64,000 nucleotides of DNA from Pandoraea norimbergensis (GTDB lineage Bacteria; Pseudomonadota; Gammaproteobacteria; Burkholderiales; Burkholderiaceae). The notes below the pieces were generated by a model that ran no database searches, had not been told where the DNA came from, and was given only the letters and a program-made list of their open reading frames with translations. The stretch is taken from positions 992,001 through 1,056,000 of the forward strand of contig NZ_CP013480.3 of the NCBI RefSeq assembly GCF_001465545.3. Direction: 5' to 3'. Numbering within the stretch: position 1 is the first letter of the stretch; every line of letters starts with the position of its first letter. The position numbers and the translations under genes were made by a program. Positions 26,378 to 35,879 of this stretch are shown in pieces.

Positions 26378-29300
26378 ATGAACGCACCCTTGCCTGCCTT
26401 CGAGCCGCACGACGCAAAGCATGCCGTAGCCGCACAGCCCCCTCGACTGCGCGAAATCCCCTACAACTACACCTCGTTCTCGGACCGCGAGATCGTCATT
26501 CGCCTGCTGGGCGCCGACGCGTGGAATATCCTCGACGAACTTCGCGCGGAGCGCCGTACCGGCCGCTCGGCCCGGATGCTCTATGAAGTGCTCGGCGATA
26601 TCTGGGTGGTACGCCGCAACCCGTACCTTCAGGACGATCTGCTCGACAACCCGAAGCGCCGCAAGCTGCTGATCGACGCGCTCAACCACCGTCTGAACGA
26701 AATCGACAAGCGTCGCCGTGCCGACGTGGCCGAACACGCCGACGCCACGGGGCGCGAACGTGCCGCCCGCGTGGAGCAACTGGAAGTGGCCGCGCGCCGC
26801 GCCGTTGCCGATTTCGCCGGTGAGTTCGAGAAGATGGCGGAACTGCGCCGCCGCGCGAAGAAGGTGCTGGGCCGCACGACGGCACACGACAACATCAAGT
26901 TCGACGGCCTGTCGCGCGTGTCGCACGTGACGGACGCGACCGACTGGCGCGTGGAATATCCGTTCGTGGTGCTCACGCCCGATACCGAAGCCGAAATGGC
27001 CTCGCTCGTGAAGGGCTGCTTCGAACTCGGGCTGACGGTGATTCCGCGCGGGGGTGGCACGGGCTACACGGGCGGGGCGATTCCGCTCACGCCGTTCTCG
27101 GCCGTCATCAATACCGAAAAGCTGGAACAACTCGACGAAGTCGAATACTCGGCGCTGCCGGGTGTCGACAAGCCGGTGCCGACGATCTTCTCGGGCGCCG
27201 GTGTGGTCACGCGCCGTGTGGCGGATGCCGCCGAGCGCGCCGGGCTGGTCTTCGCGGTCGACCCGACGTCGATCGACGCATCGTGCATCGGCGGCAACGT
27301 CGCCATGAACGCAGGTGGCAAGAAGGCCGTGCTGTGGGGCACCGCGCTCGATAACCTCGCGTGGTGGCGCATGGTCGACCCGCAGGGCAACTGGCTCGAA
27401 GTCACGCGCCTCGACCACAACCTCGGCAAGATTCACGATATTGCGGTCGCGCGCTTCGAACTGAAATGGTTCGACGGCAATCACGCGCCGGGTGCGGTGC
27501 TGCTCAAGACCGAATCGCTGGATATTGAAGGCAAGCGCTTCCGCAAGGAAGGTCTCGGCAAGGACGTGACGGACAAGTTCCTCGCCGGGCTGCCGGGTAT
27601 TCAGAAGGAAGGCTGCGACGGCCTGATCACGAGCGCGCGCTGGATTCTCCACAAGATGCCGGCGCACACGCGCACGGTGTGTCTGGAGTTCTTCGGCCAA
27701 GCGAAGGAAGCGATTCCGAGCATCGTCGAAATCAAGGACTACATGTTTGCCCAGACGGCTGCGGGCGGCGCGATTCTCGCCGGTCTGGAGCATCTGGACG
27801 AACGCTATCTGCGCGCCGTGGGTTATGCCACGAAGTCGAAGCGCAACGCTTTCCCGAAGATGGTGCTGATCGGCGATATCGTCGGCGACGACGACACCGC
27901 CGTGGCGCAGGCCACCTCGGAAGTGATTCGCATGGCCAACGGCAAGAGCGGCGAAGGTTTTGTCGCCGTGTCGGCCGAAGCCCGCAAGAAGTTCTGGCTC
28001 GACCGTTCGCGCACCGCCGCCATCGCGCGCCACACCAACGCCTTCAAGATCAATGAAGACGTGGTGATTCCGCTGCCGCGCATGGGCGAGTACACGGACC
28101 ACATCGAGCGCATCAACATCGAGTTGTCGCTCAAGAACAAGCTGCAACTGATCGACGCGCTCGAAAAGTTCTTCGAAGCCGGCAACCTGCCGCTGGGCAA
28201 GACCGACGACGCGAACGAGATTCCGTCGGCCGAACTGCTCGAAGACCGCGTGCAGACCGCCCTCACGCTGCTGCGCGACGTGCGCGCACGCTGGGTGTTC
28301 CTGCGCGATAACTTCGAGCTGTCGCTCAACGACGCGATTCCGCTGCTCAACCGCCACGGCATTCGCGACATGAATGTGGCGCTGAACGACCGGCTGAACA
28401 AGCATCCGGAAACGCGCCTGATCGACCTGCTGCAAGACCGCACGGTGCGCGTGTCGTGGAAGCAGGAAGTGCGCGCCGAACTGCGCCAGATTTTCACGGG
28501 CGGCGAGTTCAAGCAGATCCTCGACGAAGCGCAGGCGATCCACAAGCGCGTGCTGCACGGGCGTGTGTTCGTCGCGCTGCATATGCACGCGGGCGACGGT
28601 AACGTGCACACGAACATCCCGGTCAACTCGGATAACTACGAGATGCTCCAGGATGCGCACAAGGCCGTGGCGCGCATCATGCAAATTGCCCGTTCGCTCG
28701 ATGGTGTGATCTCGGGCGAGCACGGCATCGGCATCACGAAGCTCGAATTCCTGACGGAAGAAGAGATCGGCGAATTCCGCGCTTACAAGCTGCGCGTCGA
28801 TCCGGAAGGGCGCTTCAACAAGGGCAAGCTGCTCGACATGCCCGACCTGCCGGCCGATTTGCGCAATGCCTATACGCCCAGCTTCGGGCTGATGGGCTTT
28901 GAATCGCTGATCATGCAGCAGTCGGACATCGGCGCGATTGCCGACAGCGTGAAGGACTGCCTGCGCTGCGGCAAGTGCAAGCCGGTGTGCGCCACGCACG
29001 TGCCGCGCGCGAACCTGCTGTACAGCCCGCGCAACAAGATTCTCGCCACGTCGCTGCTGATCGAAGCCTTCCTGTACGAAGAGCAGACCCGCCGCGGTGT
29101 GTCGATCAAGCACTGGGACGAGTTCAACGACGTGGCCGACCACTGCACGGTCTGCCACAAGTGCGCGACGCCTTGCCCGGTGAAGATCGACTTCGGCGAC
29201 GTGACGATGAACATGCGCAACCTGCTGCGCAAGATGGGCAAGAAGAAATTCAACCCGGGCGCGGCAGCAGGCATGTTCTTCCTGAACGCGACGAACCCGG

Positions 29301-30373
29301 AGACGATCAATATCACCCGCAAGGTGATGATCGACTGGGGCTACAAGGCGCAACGCTTCGGTGCGGACATCTTCAAGAAGCTGGCGAAGAAGCAGATGGC
29401 ACACCCGCCGGCCACGGTCGGCAAGCCGCCGCTGCGCGAAGAGGTGATCCACTTCGTGAACAAGAAGATGCCGGGCAACCTGCCGAAGAAGACGGCGCGC
29501 GCGTTGCTCGATATCGAAGACAACAAGGTGGTGCCGATCATCCGCGACCCGAAGGGGACGTCGGTCGATTCGGAAGCGGTGTTCTACTTCCCGGGCTGCG
29601 GCTCGGAACGTTTGTTCTCGCAAGTCGGGCTCGCCACGCAAGCCATGCTCTGGCACGTGGGCGTGCAAACGGTGCTGCCGCCGGGGTATCTGTGCTGCGG
29701 TTACCCGCAACGCGGCTCGGGGCAGGGCGAGAAGGCCGAGAAGATCGTGACGGATAACCGCGTGCTGTTCCACCGGGTGGCCAACACGCTGAACTATCTC
29801 GATATCAAGACCGTGGTGGTGTCGTGCGGCACTTGCTACGATCAGCTCGCGGGTTATGAATTCGAGAAGATTTTCCCGGGCTGCCGCATCGTCGACATCC
29901 ACGAATATCTGCTTGAGAAGGGCGTGAAGCTGGAGGGCGTGAACGGTACGCGCTACATGTATCACGACCCGTGCCACACGCCGATCAAGACGATGGACCC
30001 GGTCAAGCTCGTGAATCAGTTGATGGGCAGCGAGCACGACGGCTACAAGATCGAGAAGAACGATCGTTGCTGCGGCGAATCGGGTACGCTGGCGGTCACG
30101 CGCCCGGATATCTCGACGCAGATCCGCTTCCGCAAGGAAGAAGAGATGCGCAAGGGCGCGGCCAAGCTGCGCGCCGATGGCAAGGTGGAAGAGGTGAAGA
30201 TCCTCACCAGCTGCCCGTCGTGCCTGCAAGGCCTGTCGCGCTATAACGAAGATGCCGACATCACTGCCGACTACATCGTCGTGGAAATCGCCAAGCACGT
30301 GCTCGGCGACCAGTGGATGGCGGACTACGTGAAGGATGCGAACAACGGCGGTATCGAGCGCGTTCTCGTCTGA
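26378..30373 (+). CDS. DUF3683-type FAD/FMN-binding oxidoreductase fused to Fe-S (GlpC/CCG-domain) module; D-lactate dehydrogenase-like
   Basis: 1,331-residue membrane-associated-type dehydrogenase combining modules that are separate subunits elsewhere. Order: DUF3683 (about residues 25-110, with [17 protein letters not shown]); a linker; a PCMH/FAD_binding_4 domain (about 190-430, [16 protein letters not shown] and [12 protein letters not shown]); the GlcD C-terminal FAD-linked oxidase domain, ending near [18 protein letters not shown] and GEHGIGITK (about 725-790); two [4Fe-4S] motifs, [11 protein letters not shown] and [12 protein letters not shown] (about 865-940); and two CCG heterodisulfide-reductase-like domains ([54 protein letters not shown]). 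It is likely an oxidase of a 2-hydroxy acid such as D-lactate feeding the quinone pool. The start at 26378 (MNAPLPAF) is chosen on similarity of the N-terminus; the ribosome binding site is weak, and an ATG frame opens at 26249. Confidence 0.9.
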   Translation: MNAPLPAFEPHDAKHAVAAQPPRLREIPYNYTSFSDREIVIRLLGADAWNILDELRAERRTGRSARMLYEVLGDIWVVRRNPYLQDDLLDNPKRRKLLIDALNHRLNEIDKRRRADVAEHADATGRERAARVEQLEVAARRAVADFAGEFEKMAELRRRAKKVLGRTTAHDNIKFDGLSRVSHVTDATDWRVEYPFVVLTPDTEAEMASLVKGCFELGLTVIPRGGGTGYTGGAIPLTPFSAVINTEKLEQLDEVEYSALPGVDKPVPTIFSGAGVVTRRVADAAERAGLVFAVDPTSIDASCIGGNVAMNAGGKKAVLWGTALDNLAWWRMVDPQGNWLEVTRLDHNLGKIHDIAVARFELKWFDGNHAPGAVLLKTESLDIEGKRFRKEGLGKDVTDKFLAGLPGIQKEGCDGLITSARWILHKMPAHTRTVCLEFFGQAKEAIPSIVEIKDYMFAQTAAGGAILAGLEHLDERYLRAVGYATKSKRNAFPKMVLIGDIVGDDDTAVAQATSEVIRMANGKSGEGFVAVSAEARKKFWLDRSRTAAIARHTNAFKINEDVVIPLPRMGEYTDHIERINIELSLKNKLQLIDALEKFFEAGNLPLGKTDDANEIPSAELLEDRVQTALTLLRDVRARWVFLRDNFELSLNDAIPLLNRHGIRDMNVALNDRLNKHPETRLIDLLQDRTVRVSWKQEVRAELRQIFTGGEFKQILDEAQAIHKRVLHGRVFVALHMHAGDGNVHTNIPVNSDNYEMLQDAHKAVARIMQIARSLDGVISGEHGIGITKLEFLTEEEIGEFRAYKLRVDPEGRFNKGKLLDMPDLPADLRNAYTPSFGLMGFESLIMQQSDIGAIADSVKDCLRCGKCKPVCATHVPRANLLYSPRNKILATSLLIEAFLYEEQTRRGVSIKHWDEFNDVADHCTVCHKCATPCPVKIDFGDVTMNMRNLLRKMGKKKFNPGAAAGMFFLNATNPETINITRKVMIDWGYKAQRFGADIFKKLAKKQMAHPPATVGKPPLREEVIHFVNKKMPGNLPKKTARALLDIEDNKVVPIIRDPKGTSVDSEAVFYFPGCGSERLFSQVGLATQAMLWHVGVQTVLPPGYLCCGYPQRGSGQGEKAEKIVTDNRVLFHRVANTLNYLDIKTVVVSCGTCYDQLAGYEFEKIFPGCRIVDIHEYLLEKGVKLEGVNGTRYMYHDPCHTPIKTMDPVKLVNQLMGSEHDGYKIEKNDRCCGESGTLAVTRPDISTQIRFRKEEEMRKGAAKLRADGKVEEVKILTSCPSCLQGLSRYNEDADITADYIVVEIAKHVLGDQWMADYVKDANNGGIERVLV

Positions 30374-30425
30374 TGGCATTTTCGTGGACGCGGCCGATGC
30401 CTGACCGACGGACCATGGAGGTGGC

Positions 30426-32114
30426 ATGGAAGTAGTTTTTACTGCGCTCATCCTGCTGTTCGTGGTGGCGCTCACGGGTGTGCTGGGCAGTTTCGTGCGG
30501 TTTCTCCCGATACCGCTGGTCCAGATCGCGGTGGGCGCCGCGCTCGCTTATCCGGGCGCGGGCGTCCACATCGATCTCGACCCCGAGATTTTCTTCCTGC
30601 TGTTCATCCCGCCGTTGCTCTTTGCCGACGGCTGGCGCATGCCCAAGCGCGAGTTCTGGCACCTGCGGGTGCCGATCATCGCGATGGCGCTGGGCCTCGT
30701 GATCTTCACGGTGCTCGGCGTGGGGTACTTCATTCACTGGATGATTCCGTCGATTCCGCTGGCCGTGGCTTTTGCCCTCGGCGGCGTGCTCTCGCCTACG
30801 GATGCGGTAGCGGTATCTGCGCTCACCGGGCGCATGCGCATGCCGACGCGGCTCATGCACGTGCTCGAAGGCGAGGCGATGATGAACGACGCGTCGGGTC
30901 TGGTCGTGTTCAAGTTCGCCCTCGTGGCGGCGACCACCGGCATCTTCTCTATCGGCAACGCCACGTTCTCGTTCTTCGTTATTGCACTCGGCGGGTTGCT
31001 CGCTGGCTGGGCGGTGACGTGGCTCTTCACGCAGTTTCACCGCCGCGTGATGGACGCCTCGACCGAAGAACCCGCGACGGTCGTGCTGTTGCTGCTGCTC
31101 ATGCCGTTCGCCGCCTATCTGCTGGCGGAACACTTCGGCTTCTCGGGCATTCTCGCGGCGGTGGCTGCCGGCATGACGGTGAGTTCGACCGATCTGCTCA
31201 ACACCCGCACGGTCACCCGCATTCTCGGCAACGGCGTCTGGTCGATGCTGGAATTCGTCTTCAATGGCGCCGTGTTTGTACTGCTCGGGCTGCAACTGCC
31301 TGATATCGTGCGCGCGGCGCTGGGGCCGAACGAGCACCTGTGGGGCACGCTCACGAAGCTGGGCGAACTGATGTTCTACGTCGGCGCGATCTCGGCGGTG
31401 CTGATCGTGCTGCGGTTCTGCTGGGTGTGGGTGGCGTGGCGCGTGATGTACTTCATGGGCATGCGGCGCGGGGAAATTACCCTCAAGCCCGGTATCCGTT
31501 TTACGGGTGTGACGGCGCTCTCGGGCGTGCGCGGCGCGGTGACGCTGGCCGGTGCGCTCTCGGTGCCGCTGGCGCTGCCCGGTGGCGCGCCGTTTCCCGG
31601 GCGCGATTTGCTGATTTTTCTGGCGGCCGGTGTGATTCTGCTGTCATTGGTGGGCGGGAGTCTCGGCCTGCCGATTCTGCTGCGCGGCGTGCGCTGGCCA
31701 GCCGAAGACCCGCGTAATCGTGAAATGGGCGAGGCCCGTGTGGCGGCGTCCGAAGCAGCGATTCGCGCCGTGGAGTCGTTGCAGAAAGTGATCGCGAAGT
31801 CAGGTGACGAACTCGATACCGCCGTGTGCGCCGAAGCGGCGGCCCGCGTGATGGGGCGTTATCGTCGCACGCTCAACGCTTCGACAGCGACTGATGAGAC
31901 GCGAGAGCGGGCGGTACGTGAGGTGGAAGTCGAGCGCCGGCTGCGCGCGGCGGCGCTTCAGGCAGAACGCGTGGAGTTGTCGCGGCTGCGCATCACGCAT
32001 CGCATCAATGACGAGACGCTGCGCGAAATGCTGAGCGAAATCGATTTTGCCGAACTCGCGCTAGGGTCAGTGGACCCGGCCACGGGCAAGCGCACGAAAC
32101 GCAGAAAGCACTGA
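30426..32114 (+). CDS. Na+/H+ antiporter, CPA1 (NhaP/YjcE) family
   Basis: 562-residue cation/proton antiporter. About twelve hydrophobic segments fill residues 1-420. Family motifs are FFLLFIPPLLFADGW, ALGGVLSPTDAVAVSAL (unwound-helix TD motif), EGEAMMNDASGLVVFKFAL (ND motif with the transported-ion aspartate) and SGVRGAVTLAGALS. A cytoplasmic helical tail of about 140 charged residues follows. It would export Na+ or K+ in exchange for protons for pH and salt homeostasis. GGAGGT lies close before the ATG at 30426. It follows the giant oxidoreductase after 52 bases and may share its transcript. Confidence 0.92.
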   Translation: MEVVFTALILLFVVALTGVLGSFVRFLPIPLVQIAVGAALAYPGAGVHIDLDPEIFFLLFIPPLLFADGWRMPKREFWHLRVPIIAMALGLVIFTVLGVGYFIHWMIPSIPLAVAFALGGVLSPTDAVAVSALTGRMRMPTRLMHVLEGEAMMNDASGLVVFKFALVAATTGIFSIGNATFSFFVIALGGLLAGWAVTWLFTQFHRRVMDASTEEPATVVLLLLLMPFAAYLLAEHFGFSGILAAVAAGMTVSSTDLLNTRTVTRILGNGVWSMLEFVFNGAVFVLLGLQLPDIVRAALGPNEHLWGTLTKLGELMFYVGAISAVLIVLRFCWVWVAWRVMYFMGMRRGEITLKPGIRFTGVTALSGVRGAVTLAGALSVPLALPGGAPFPGRDLLIFLAAGVILLSLVGGSLGLPILLRGVRWPAEDPRNREMGEARVAASEAAIRAVESLQKVIAKSGDELDTAVCAEAAARVMGRYRRTLNASTATDETRERAVREVEVERRLRAAALQAERVELSRLRITHRINDETLREMLSEIDFAELALGSVDPATGKRTKRRKH

Positions 32115-32141
32115 CGGGTGCTGGGATCAAGGGAGAGGATC

Positions 32142-32585
32142 ATGGATTGTCCGTTTTGCGCAGGTGACGGCGGCGACGTCGTGTGGCGTGACCCGGTGCT
32201 GCGGGTGGTGCTGGCGAACGAAGCCGGTTATCCGGGCTTCGCGCGTGTAGTGTGGGGCGCGCACGTGGCCGAGATGAGCGATTTGCCCGAGGCGGCACGC
32301 GAACACGTCATGCGGGCGGTGTTTGCCGTCGAGACGGCGCAGCGCACGGTGATGTCGCCGCACAAGGTCAATGTGGCGAGTCTGGGCAATATGGTGCCGC
32401 ACGTGCACTGGCATGTGATTCCCCGGTATCAGGACGATATCCACTTCCCGGGCTCGGTCTGGAGCGCGCCGCAGCGCGAGGTGGCACCGGCGGTGCTCGC
32501 AGAGCGGGCCGCATGGCTGCCGGCGTTGCGCGAAGCGATCGTGGCAGAATTGAGCCGCATGCCGGTTTGGCCGGCGTCCGCCTGA
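32142..32585 (+). CDS. HIT (histidine triad) family protein
   Basis: 147-residue nucleotide hydrolase/transferase of the HIT superfamily. The histidine triad HVHWHVIPRY (H-x-H-x-H-x-x) is visible around residues 94-103, preceded by KVNVASLGNMVPH. MDCPFC at the start supplies a CxxC pair. The start at 32142 follows GGGAGAGG closely. HIT proteins cleave AMP from AMP-lysine-like or dinucleoside polyphosphate substrates; the specific role is unknown. It lies 27 bases after the antiporter gene. Confidence 0.9.
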   Translation: MDCPFCAGDGGDVVWRDPVLRVVLANEAGYPGFARVVWGAHVAEMSDLPEAAREHVMRAVFAVETAQRTVMSPHKVNVASLGNMVPHVHWHVIPRYQDDIHFPGSVWSAPQREVAPAVLAERAAWLPALREAIVAELSRMPVWPASA

Positions 32586-32613
32586 GCGCGTGGCCGCCAA
32601 TCCCCCGAGCAGC

Positions 32614-32619
32614 TATACT
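32614..32619 (+). promoter_or_regulatory. Possible -10 element of the DUF971-ubiE unit
   Basis: TATACT stands about 50 bases before the DUF971 start codon in the short gap after the HIT gene. The -35 position (TGGCCG) is poor, so this is tentative. Confidence 0.3.
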
Positions 32620-32667
32620 TCCGGCCGGTGTGCGCGGCACATCGACTGAATTTCTGGAGTGACACAC

Positions 32668-33084
32668 ATGGCAGGGCTGGAGAAAGACACGCCGATTCCT
32701 GTTTCCCTCACGCTGCATCGCGTCTCGCGTGTGCTCGAGCTGGGATATGAAGACGGCAAACACTACCGGCTGCCGTTCGAACTTCTGCGCGTGCTCTCGC
32801 CGTCGGCGGAAGTGCGCGGCCACGGCCCGGGGCAGGAAACGCTCCAGACCGGCAAGCGCGAGGTTGAATTGAACGGCCTTGAGCCGATCGGCAACTACGC
32901 GGTGCGCCCCGTCTTCTCGGACGGCCATGACACCGGCATCTATTCTTGGGACTTCCTCTACGAGCTGTGCGTGCGTCAGGACGCGCTGTGGCAGGAGTAT
33001 CTCGACAAGCTGGCAGCCGCAGGCGTCGATCGCGACACGCCAATGCCGTCGCCCGCCAGCGGCCACGGCTGCCACCACCACTGA
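32668..33084 (+). CDS. DUF971 (gamma-butyrobetaine hydroxylase-like N-terminal domain) protein
   Basis: 138-residue stand-alone DUF971 protein. The domain spans about residues 10-110: LHRVSRVLELGYEDGKHYRLP, LRVLSPSAEV, then IGNYAVRPVFSDGHDTGIYSWDFL (quoted core SDGHDTGIYSWDFLYEL). A short tail ends in GHGCHHH, a possible metal-binding cluster. The domain is linked to iron-sulfur and iron-containing enzymes in other proteins; its own function is unsettled. It sits 48 bases ahead of ubiE, an arrangement common in betaproteobacteria. GGAG at 32656-32659 supports the ATG at 32668. Confidence 0.88.
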   Translation: MAGLEKDTPIPVSLTLHRVSRVLELGYEDGKHYRLPFELLRVLSPSAEVRGHGPGQETLQTGKREVELNGLEPIGNYAVRPVFSDGHDTGIYSWDFLYELCVRQDALWQEYLDKLAAAGVDRDTPMPSPASGHGCHHH

Positions 33085-33132
33085 TGCACCGGCGGCGCCG
33101 CGCGCGCCGCTTTCATGAATTGGGAGATTGCG

Positions 33133-33867
33133 ATGGGTGAACAGACCCACTTCGGTTACGAGACCGTCGACGAGAAGGAAAAGGCCGGCAAAGTCGCCGA
33201 AGTGTTCCATTCGGTAGCGAGCAAGTACGACGTCATGAACGACCTGATGTCGGGCGGCCTGCACCGCATCTGGAAAGCGTTCACCATTGGCCGCGCCGCC
33301 GTGCGCCCCGGTTTCAAGGTGCTCGACATTGCGGGCGGCACGGGCGATCTGTCGAAGGCGTTTGCCCGTCAGGCCGGTCCGACCGGCGAAGTCTGGCTCA
33401 CCGACATCAACGAATCGATGCTGCGCGTGGGCCGCGATCGCCTGCTGGACGCTGGCATCGTTACGCCTGCGCTGCTGTGCGACGCCGAGAAGCTGCCGTT
33501 CCCGTCGAACTATTTCGATGTGGTGACCGTAGCGTTCGGACTGCGCAACATGACGCACAAGGACGCCGCACTGGCGGAAATGCGCCGCGTGATCAAGCCG
33601 GGCGGCAAGGTCATGGTGCTGGAGTTCTCGAAGGTGTGGCAGCCGCTTGAGAAGGCGTACGACACGTACTCCTTCAAAGTGCTGCCGTGGCTGGGCTCGC
33701 GCATTGCGGGCGACGCGGAAAGCTACCGCTATCTGGCCGAGTCGATTCGCATGCACCCGGATCAGGAGACGCTGAAGTCGATGATGGAAGACGTCGGTCT
33801 GGAGCGGGTGGAGTACCACAACCTCACCGCCGGCGTGGTTGCACTGCACATCGGCCGCAAGTTCTGA
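33133..33867 (+). CDS. ubiE: Demethylmenaquinone/2-methoxy-6-polyprenyl-benzoquinol methyltransferase
   Basis: 244-residue SAM-dependent C-methyltransferase of ubiquinone (and menaquinone, where present) biosynthesis. Conserved motifs: [20 protein letters not shown] at the N-terminus, [13 protein letters not shown] (SAM motif I), [18 protein letters not shown] (motif II), and [25 protein letters not shown] C-terminus (quoted [15 protein letters not shown]). The start at 33133 is supported by GGGAG 6 bases upstream; an in-frame start at 33115 adds six residues. It heads the cluster with ubiJ and ubiB and is followed by a strong terminator. Confidence 0.96.
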   Translation: MGEQTHFGYETVDEKEKAGKVAEVFHSVASKYDVMNDLMSGGLHRIWKAFTIGRAAVRPGFKVLDIAGGTGDLSKAFARQAGPTGEVWLTDINESMLRVGRDRLLDAGIVTPALLCDAEKLPFPSNYFDVVTVAFGLRNMTHKDAALAEMRRVIKPGGKVMVLEFSKVWQPLEKAYDTYSFKVLPWLGSRIAGDAESYRYLAESIRMHPDQETLKSMMEDVGLERVEYHNLTAGVVALHIGRKF

Positions 33868-33920
33868 TGCCCTGAGCGGATGCGCCAAGAATAAGCACTC
33901 ACTTACTTGATACGGCGCAG

Positions 33921-33960
33921 CGCCCCGGTTGGCGGAAAAATTCCGCCCCGGGGCGTTTCT
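33921..33960 (+). terminator. Rho-independent terminator after ubiE
   Basis: An outer stem CGCCCCGG (33921-33928) / CCGGGGCG (33948-33955) and an inner stem GGCGGAA/TTCCGCC form a long hairpin, followed by TTTCT. Confidence 0.75.
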
Positions 33961-34098
33961 CTAAGTACAGGCTAATTTTGCTGTGGCAGAATCAGCCGTC
34001 GCGTTATCCCGTTTCAGTACGTAAAAAAGATGCTGAACCAATCCGATAAACGCCTGTCAGTAAACAGCACCTTATAACTCCACGGAGAGACCAGAGCG

Positions 34099-35097
34099 AT
34101 GTTCCAGTTCATGAAAAACAAGCTGTTGTTGGGCGTAGTGGCCGGCGTTTTGGCGGTCGGTATGACGATCGCAGACGCTGACGCCAAGCGCGTTGGCGGC
34201 GGCCGGAGCGTCGGCAAGCAGTCCAACACCGTGACGCAGCGTCAGGCAACGCCGCAACAACCGGCCCAAAGCCCGAACGCCGCACCGAACCAAGCCGCAC
34301 CGGCTGCTGCTGGCGCAGGCGCCGCAGGGGCGGCCGCCGCTGCCAAGCCGGCCAACCGCTGGCTCGGCCCGATCGCCGGTCTGGCCGCCGGTCTGGGTAT
34401 CGCAGCCCTGTTGTCGCACTTCGGCATGGGCGGCGCGTTCGCCAGCATGATGGCCAACGTCATCATCATCGCGTTGATTGCCTTCGCCGTGCTGTGGGTC
34501 ATCCGTCGCTTCCGCGGCAACAAGTCGCAGTCGCAGACGCCGGCCTACGCCGGTGCCAATGCGGGCAACGACGCGTCGAACAACACCCTGCGCCAGTCGT
34601 GGGATAGCCAGCAACCGGCTCAACAACCGGCCGCTTCGACCTCATCGACGCAACCGGCGCTGTCCGCTGTCCCGGCCGCTGCCGGTGTTGCGGGTGCCGC
34701 AGCCGCTGCCGCAGGCCCGTTCGGCGTGCCGGCAGGCTTCGATGTCGAAGGCTTCCTGCGTAGCTCGAAGGTGTACTTCAACCGTCTGCAAGCCGCCTGG
34801 GACAAGGGCGATCAAGCCGACATCAACGAGTTCACCACGCCGCAGATGTTCGCGGAAATCAAGATGGACCTCGAAGAGCGCGGCAAGTCGACCAATCGTA
34901 CCGACGTGGTTCAACTCGACGCCGAACTGCTTGGCATCGAACAAACGACGAGCGAGTACATGGCCAGCGTGCGTTTCTCGGGCCTGATCCGTGAGACGGA
35001 AGGCGCTGCCGCCGAGCCGTTCAACGAAGTCTGGAACCTGACCAAGCCGGTGACCGGCAATGCGGGTTGGGTACTGGCCGGGATTCAACAGCTCTAA
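34099..35097 (+). CDS. Tim44-like domain membrane protein
   Basis: 332-residue protein with an N-terminal signal/anchor (residues 5-28, LLLGVVAGVLAVGMTIADADA). A low-complexity Pro/Ala/Gln stretch follows (about 45-85). Two hydrophobic segments lie at about 90-110 and 117-137, then a Gln/Ser/Ala linker. The C-terminal Tim44-like domain (about 210-332) holds FLRSSKVYFNRLQAAWDKGD and ends VWNLTKPVTGNAGWVLAGIQ. Bacterial members are membrane-anchored and of unknown function; the domain in mitochondria binds membranes and the import motor. It lies between ubiE and ubiJ with terminators on both sides, so it may be its own transcription unit within the ubiquinone cluster. Confidence 0.88.
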   Translation: MFQFMKNKLLLGVVAGVLAVGMTIADADAKRVGGGRSVGKQSNTVTQRQATPQQPAQSPNAAPNQAAPAAAGAGAAGAAAAAKPANRWLGPIAGLAAGLGIAALLSHFGMGGAFASMMANVIIIALIAFAVLWVIRRFRGNKSQSQTPAYAGANAGNDASNNTLRQSWDSQQPAQQPAASTSSTQPALSAVPAAAGVAGAAAAAAGPFGVPAGFDVEGFLRSSKVYFNRLQAAWDKGDQADINEFTTPQMFAEIKMDLEERGKSTNRTDVVQLDAELLGIEQTTSEYMASVRFSGLIRETEGAAAEPFNEVWNLTKPVTGNAGWVLAGIQQL

Positions 35098-35154
35098 GCC
35101 GGCGCTGGGCCAGCATTAAGCTCCCGCCGTTTTTGCCGTAACCTGCCTTACAAT

Positions 35155-35191
35155 AAGAGCCCGCGTTTGAAGCGCGGGCTCTTTTGTTTTT
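35155..35191 (+). terminator. Rho-independent terminator after the Tim44-like gene
   Basis: AAGAGCCCGCG (35155-35165) and CGCGGGCTCTT (35173-35183) make a perfect 11-bp stem with loop TTTGAAG and a TTTGTTTTT tail. Confidence 0.9.
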
Positions 35192-35264
35192 GCCGCCCGG
35201 CGAGGTATGCCGGGCGACGTCTTTCGGTGCGACCGGTGTTCTGCGCCGGTCGGCCGCCAAGCTC

Positions 35265-35876
35265 ATGACCGTAGCCGCCAAAGCCTTTGCCGCCACCGTG
35301 AATCACTTGCTCGCCCGCGAACCGTGGGCGCGCGAACGCCTGCGCCAACACATCGGCGCCTCCGCCCGGCTGGCGATGTCCCCGTTCGACCTGCGTTTGC
35401 AGGTGGGCGACGACGGCTATCTCGCCGCCTTCGAGGCCGACACCCCCTGCGACGTCAGCATCGCCGTGCCCCCGTCGGCACTGGCCGACTTTGCGGGCGG
35501 CGGTCAGGCCGCTGTCATGCGTCATGTGAAGATCGAGGGCGATGCCGAGTTCGCCAATACGGTGTCCTATCTTGCCCAGCACCTGCGCTGGGAGGCGGCA
35601 GAAGACCTCAGTCGCGTGATTGGCGACGCCGCCGCTCATCGGGTGACCGAAACCGGCAAGGCCGCCGTGGCCGGTGCGCGCCGCACCGGGGCGACGCTGG
35701 CGCGCTCGCTCACCGACTACCTCGTGGAAGAAAACCCGCTGCTCGTGGCGCGCCCACGGCTGGACGCCATGCGCGACGAGATCGGCACACTGCGCGACGA
35801 TCTGGCGCGACTCGAAAAGCGACTCGAGAAACTTGAGCGCCAGCCCGGCGCGCCGCGTTCCACCGGAGGCCGCTGA
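35265..35876 (+). CDS. ubiJ: Ubiquinone biosynthesis accessory factor UbiJ (SCP2 domain)
   Basis: 203-residue lipid-binding accessory protein of the soluble ubiquinone-synthesis complex. The SCP2-like domain covers about residues 10-115 (VNHLLAREPWARERLRQHIG, FDLRLQVGDDGYLAAF, VKIEGDAEFANTVSYLAQHL). A C-terminal amphipathic/coiled-coil stretch (about 165-195, MRDEIGTLRDDLARLEKRLE) is typical of UbiJ. The start at 35265 is favoured because the upstream extension (TTG at 35184) runs into the preceding terminator; no strong ribosome binding site is seen. The stop is 3 bases before ubiB. Confidence 0.88.
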   Translation: MTVAAKAFAATVNHLLAREPWARERLRQHIGASARLAMSPFDLRLQVGDDGYLAAFEADTPCDVSIAVPPSALADFAGGGQAAVMRHVKIEGDAEFANTVSYLAQHLRWEAAEDLSRVIGDAAAHRVTETGKAAVAGARRTGATLARSLTDYLVEENPLLVARPRLDAMRDEIGTLRDDLARLEKRLEKLERQPGAPRSTGGR

Positions 35877-35879
35877 CCG

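Noticed and set aside
26291..30475. Very long open frame (about 1,394 codons) on the minus strand
   Set aside because: It is exactly antisense to the FAD/Fe-S oxidoreductase, and its translation is rich in His, Arg, Gln and Val, as expected for the mirror of GC-biased codons. It shows no domain motifs.
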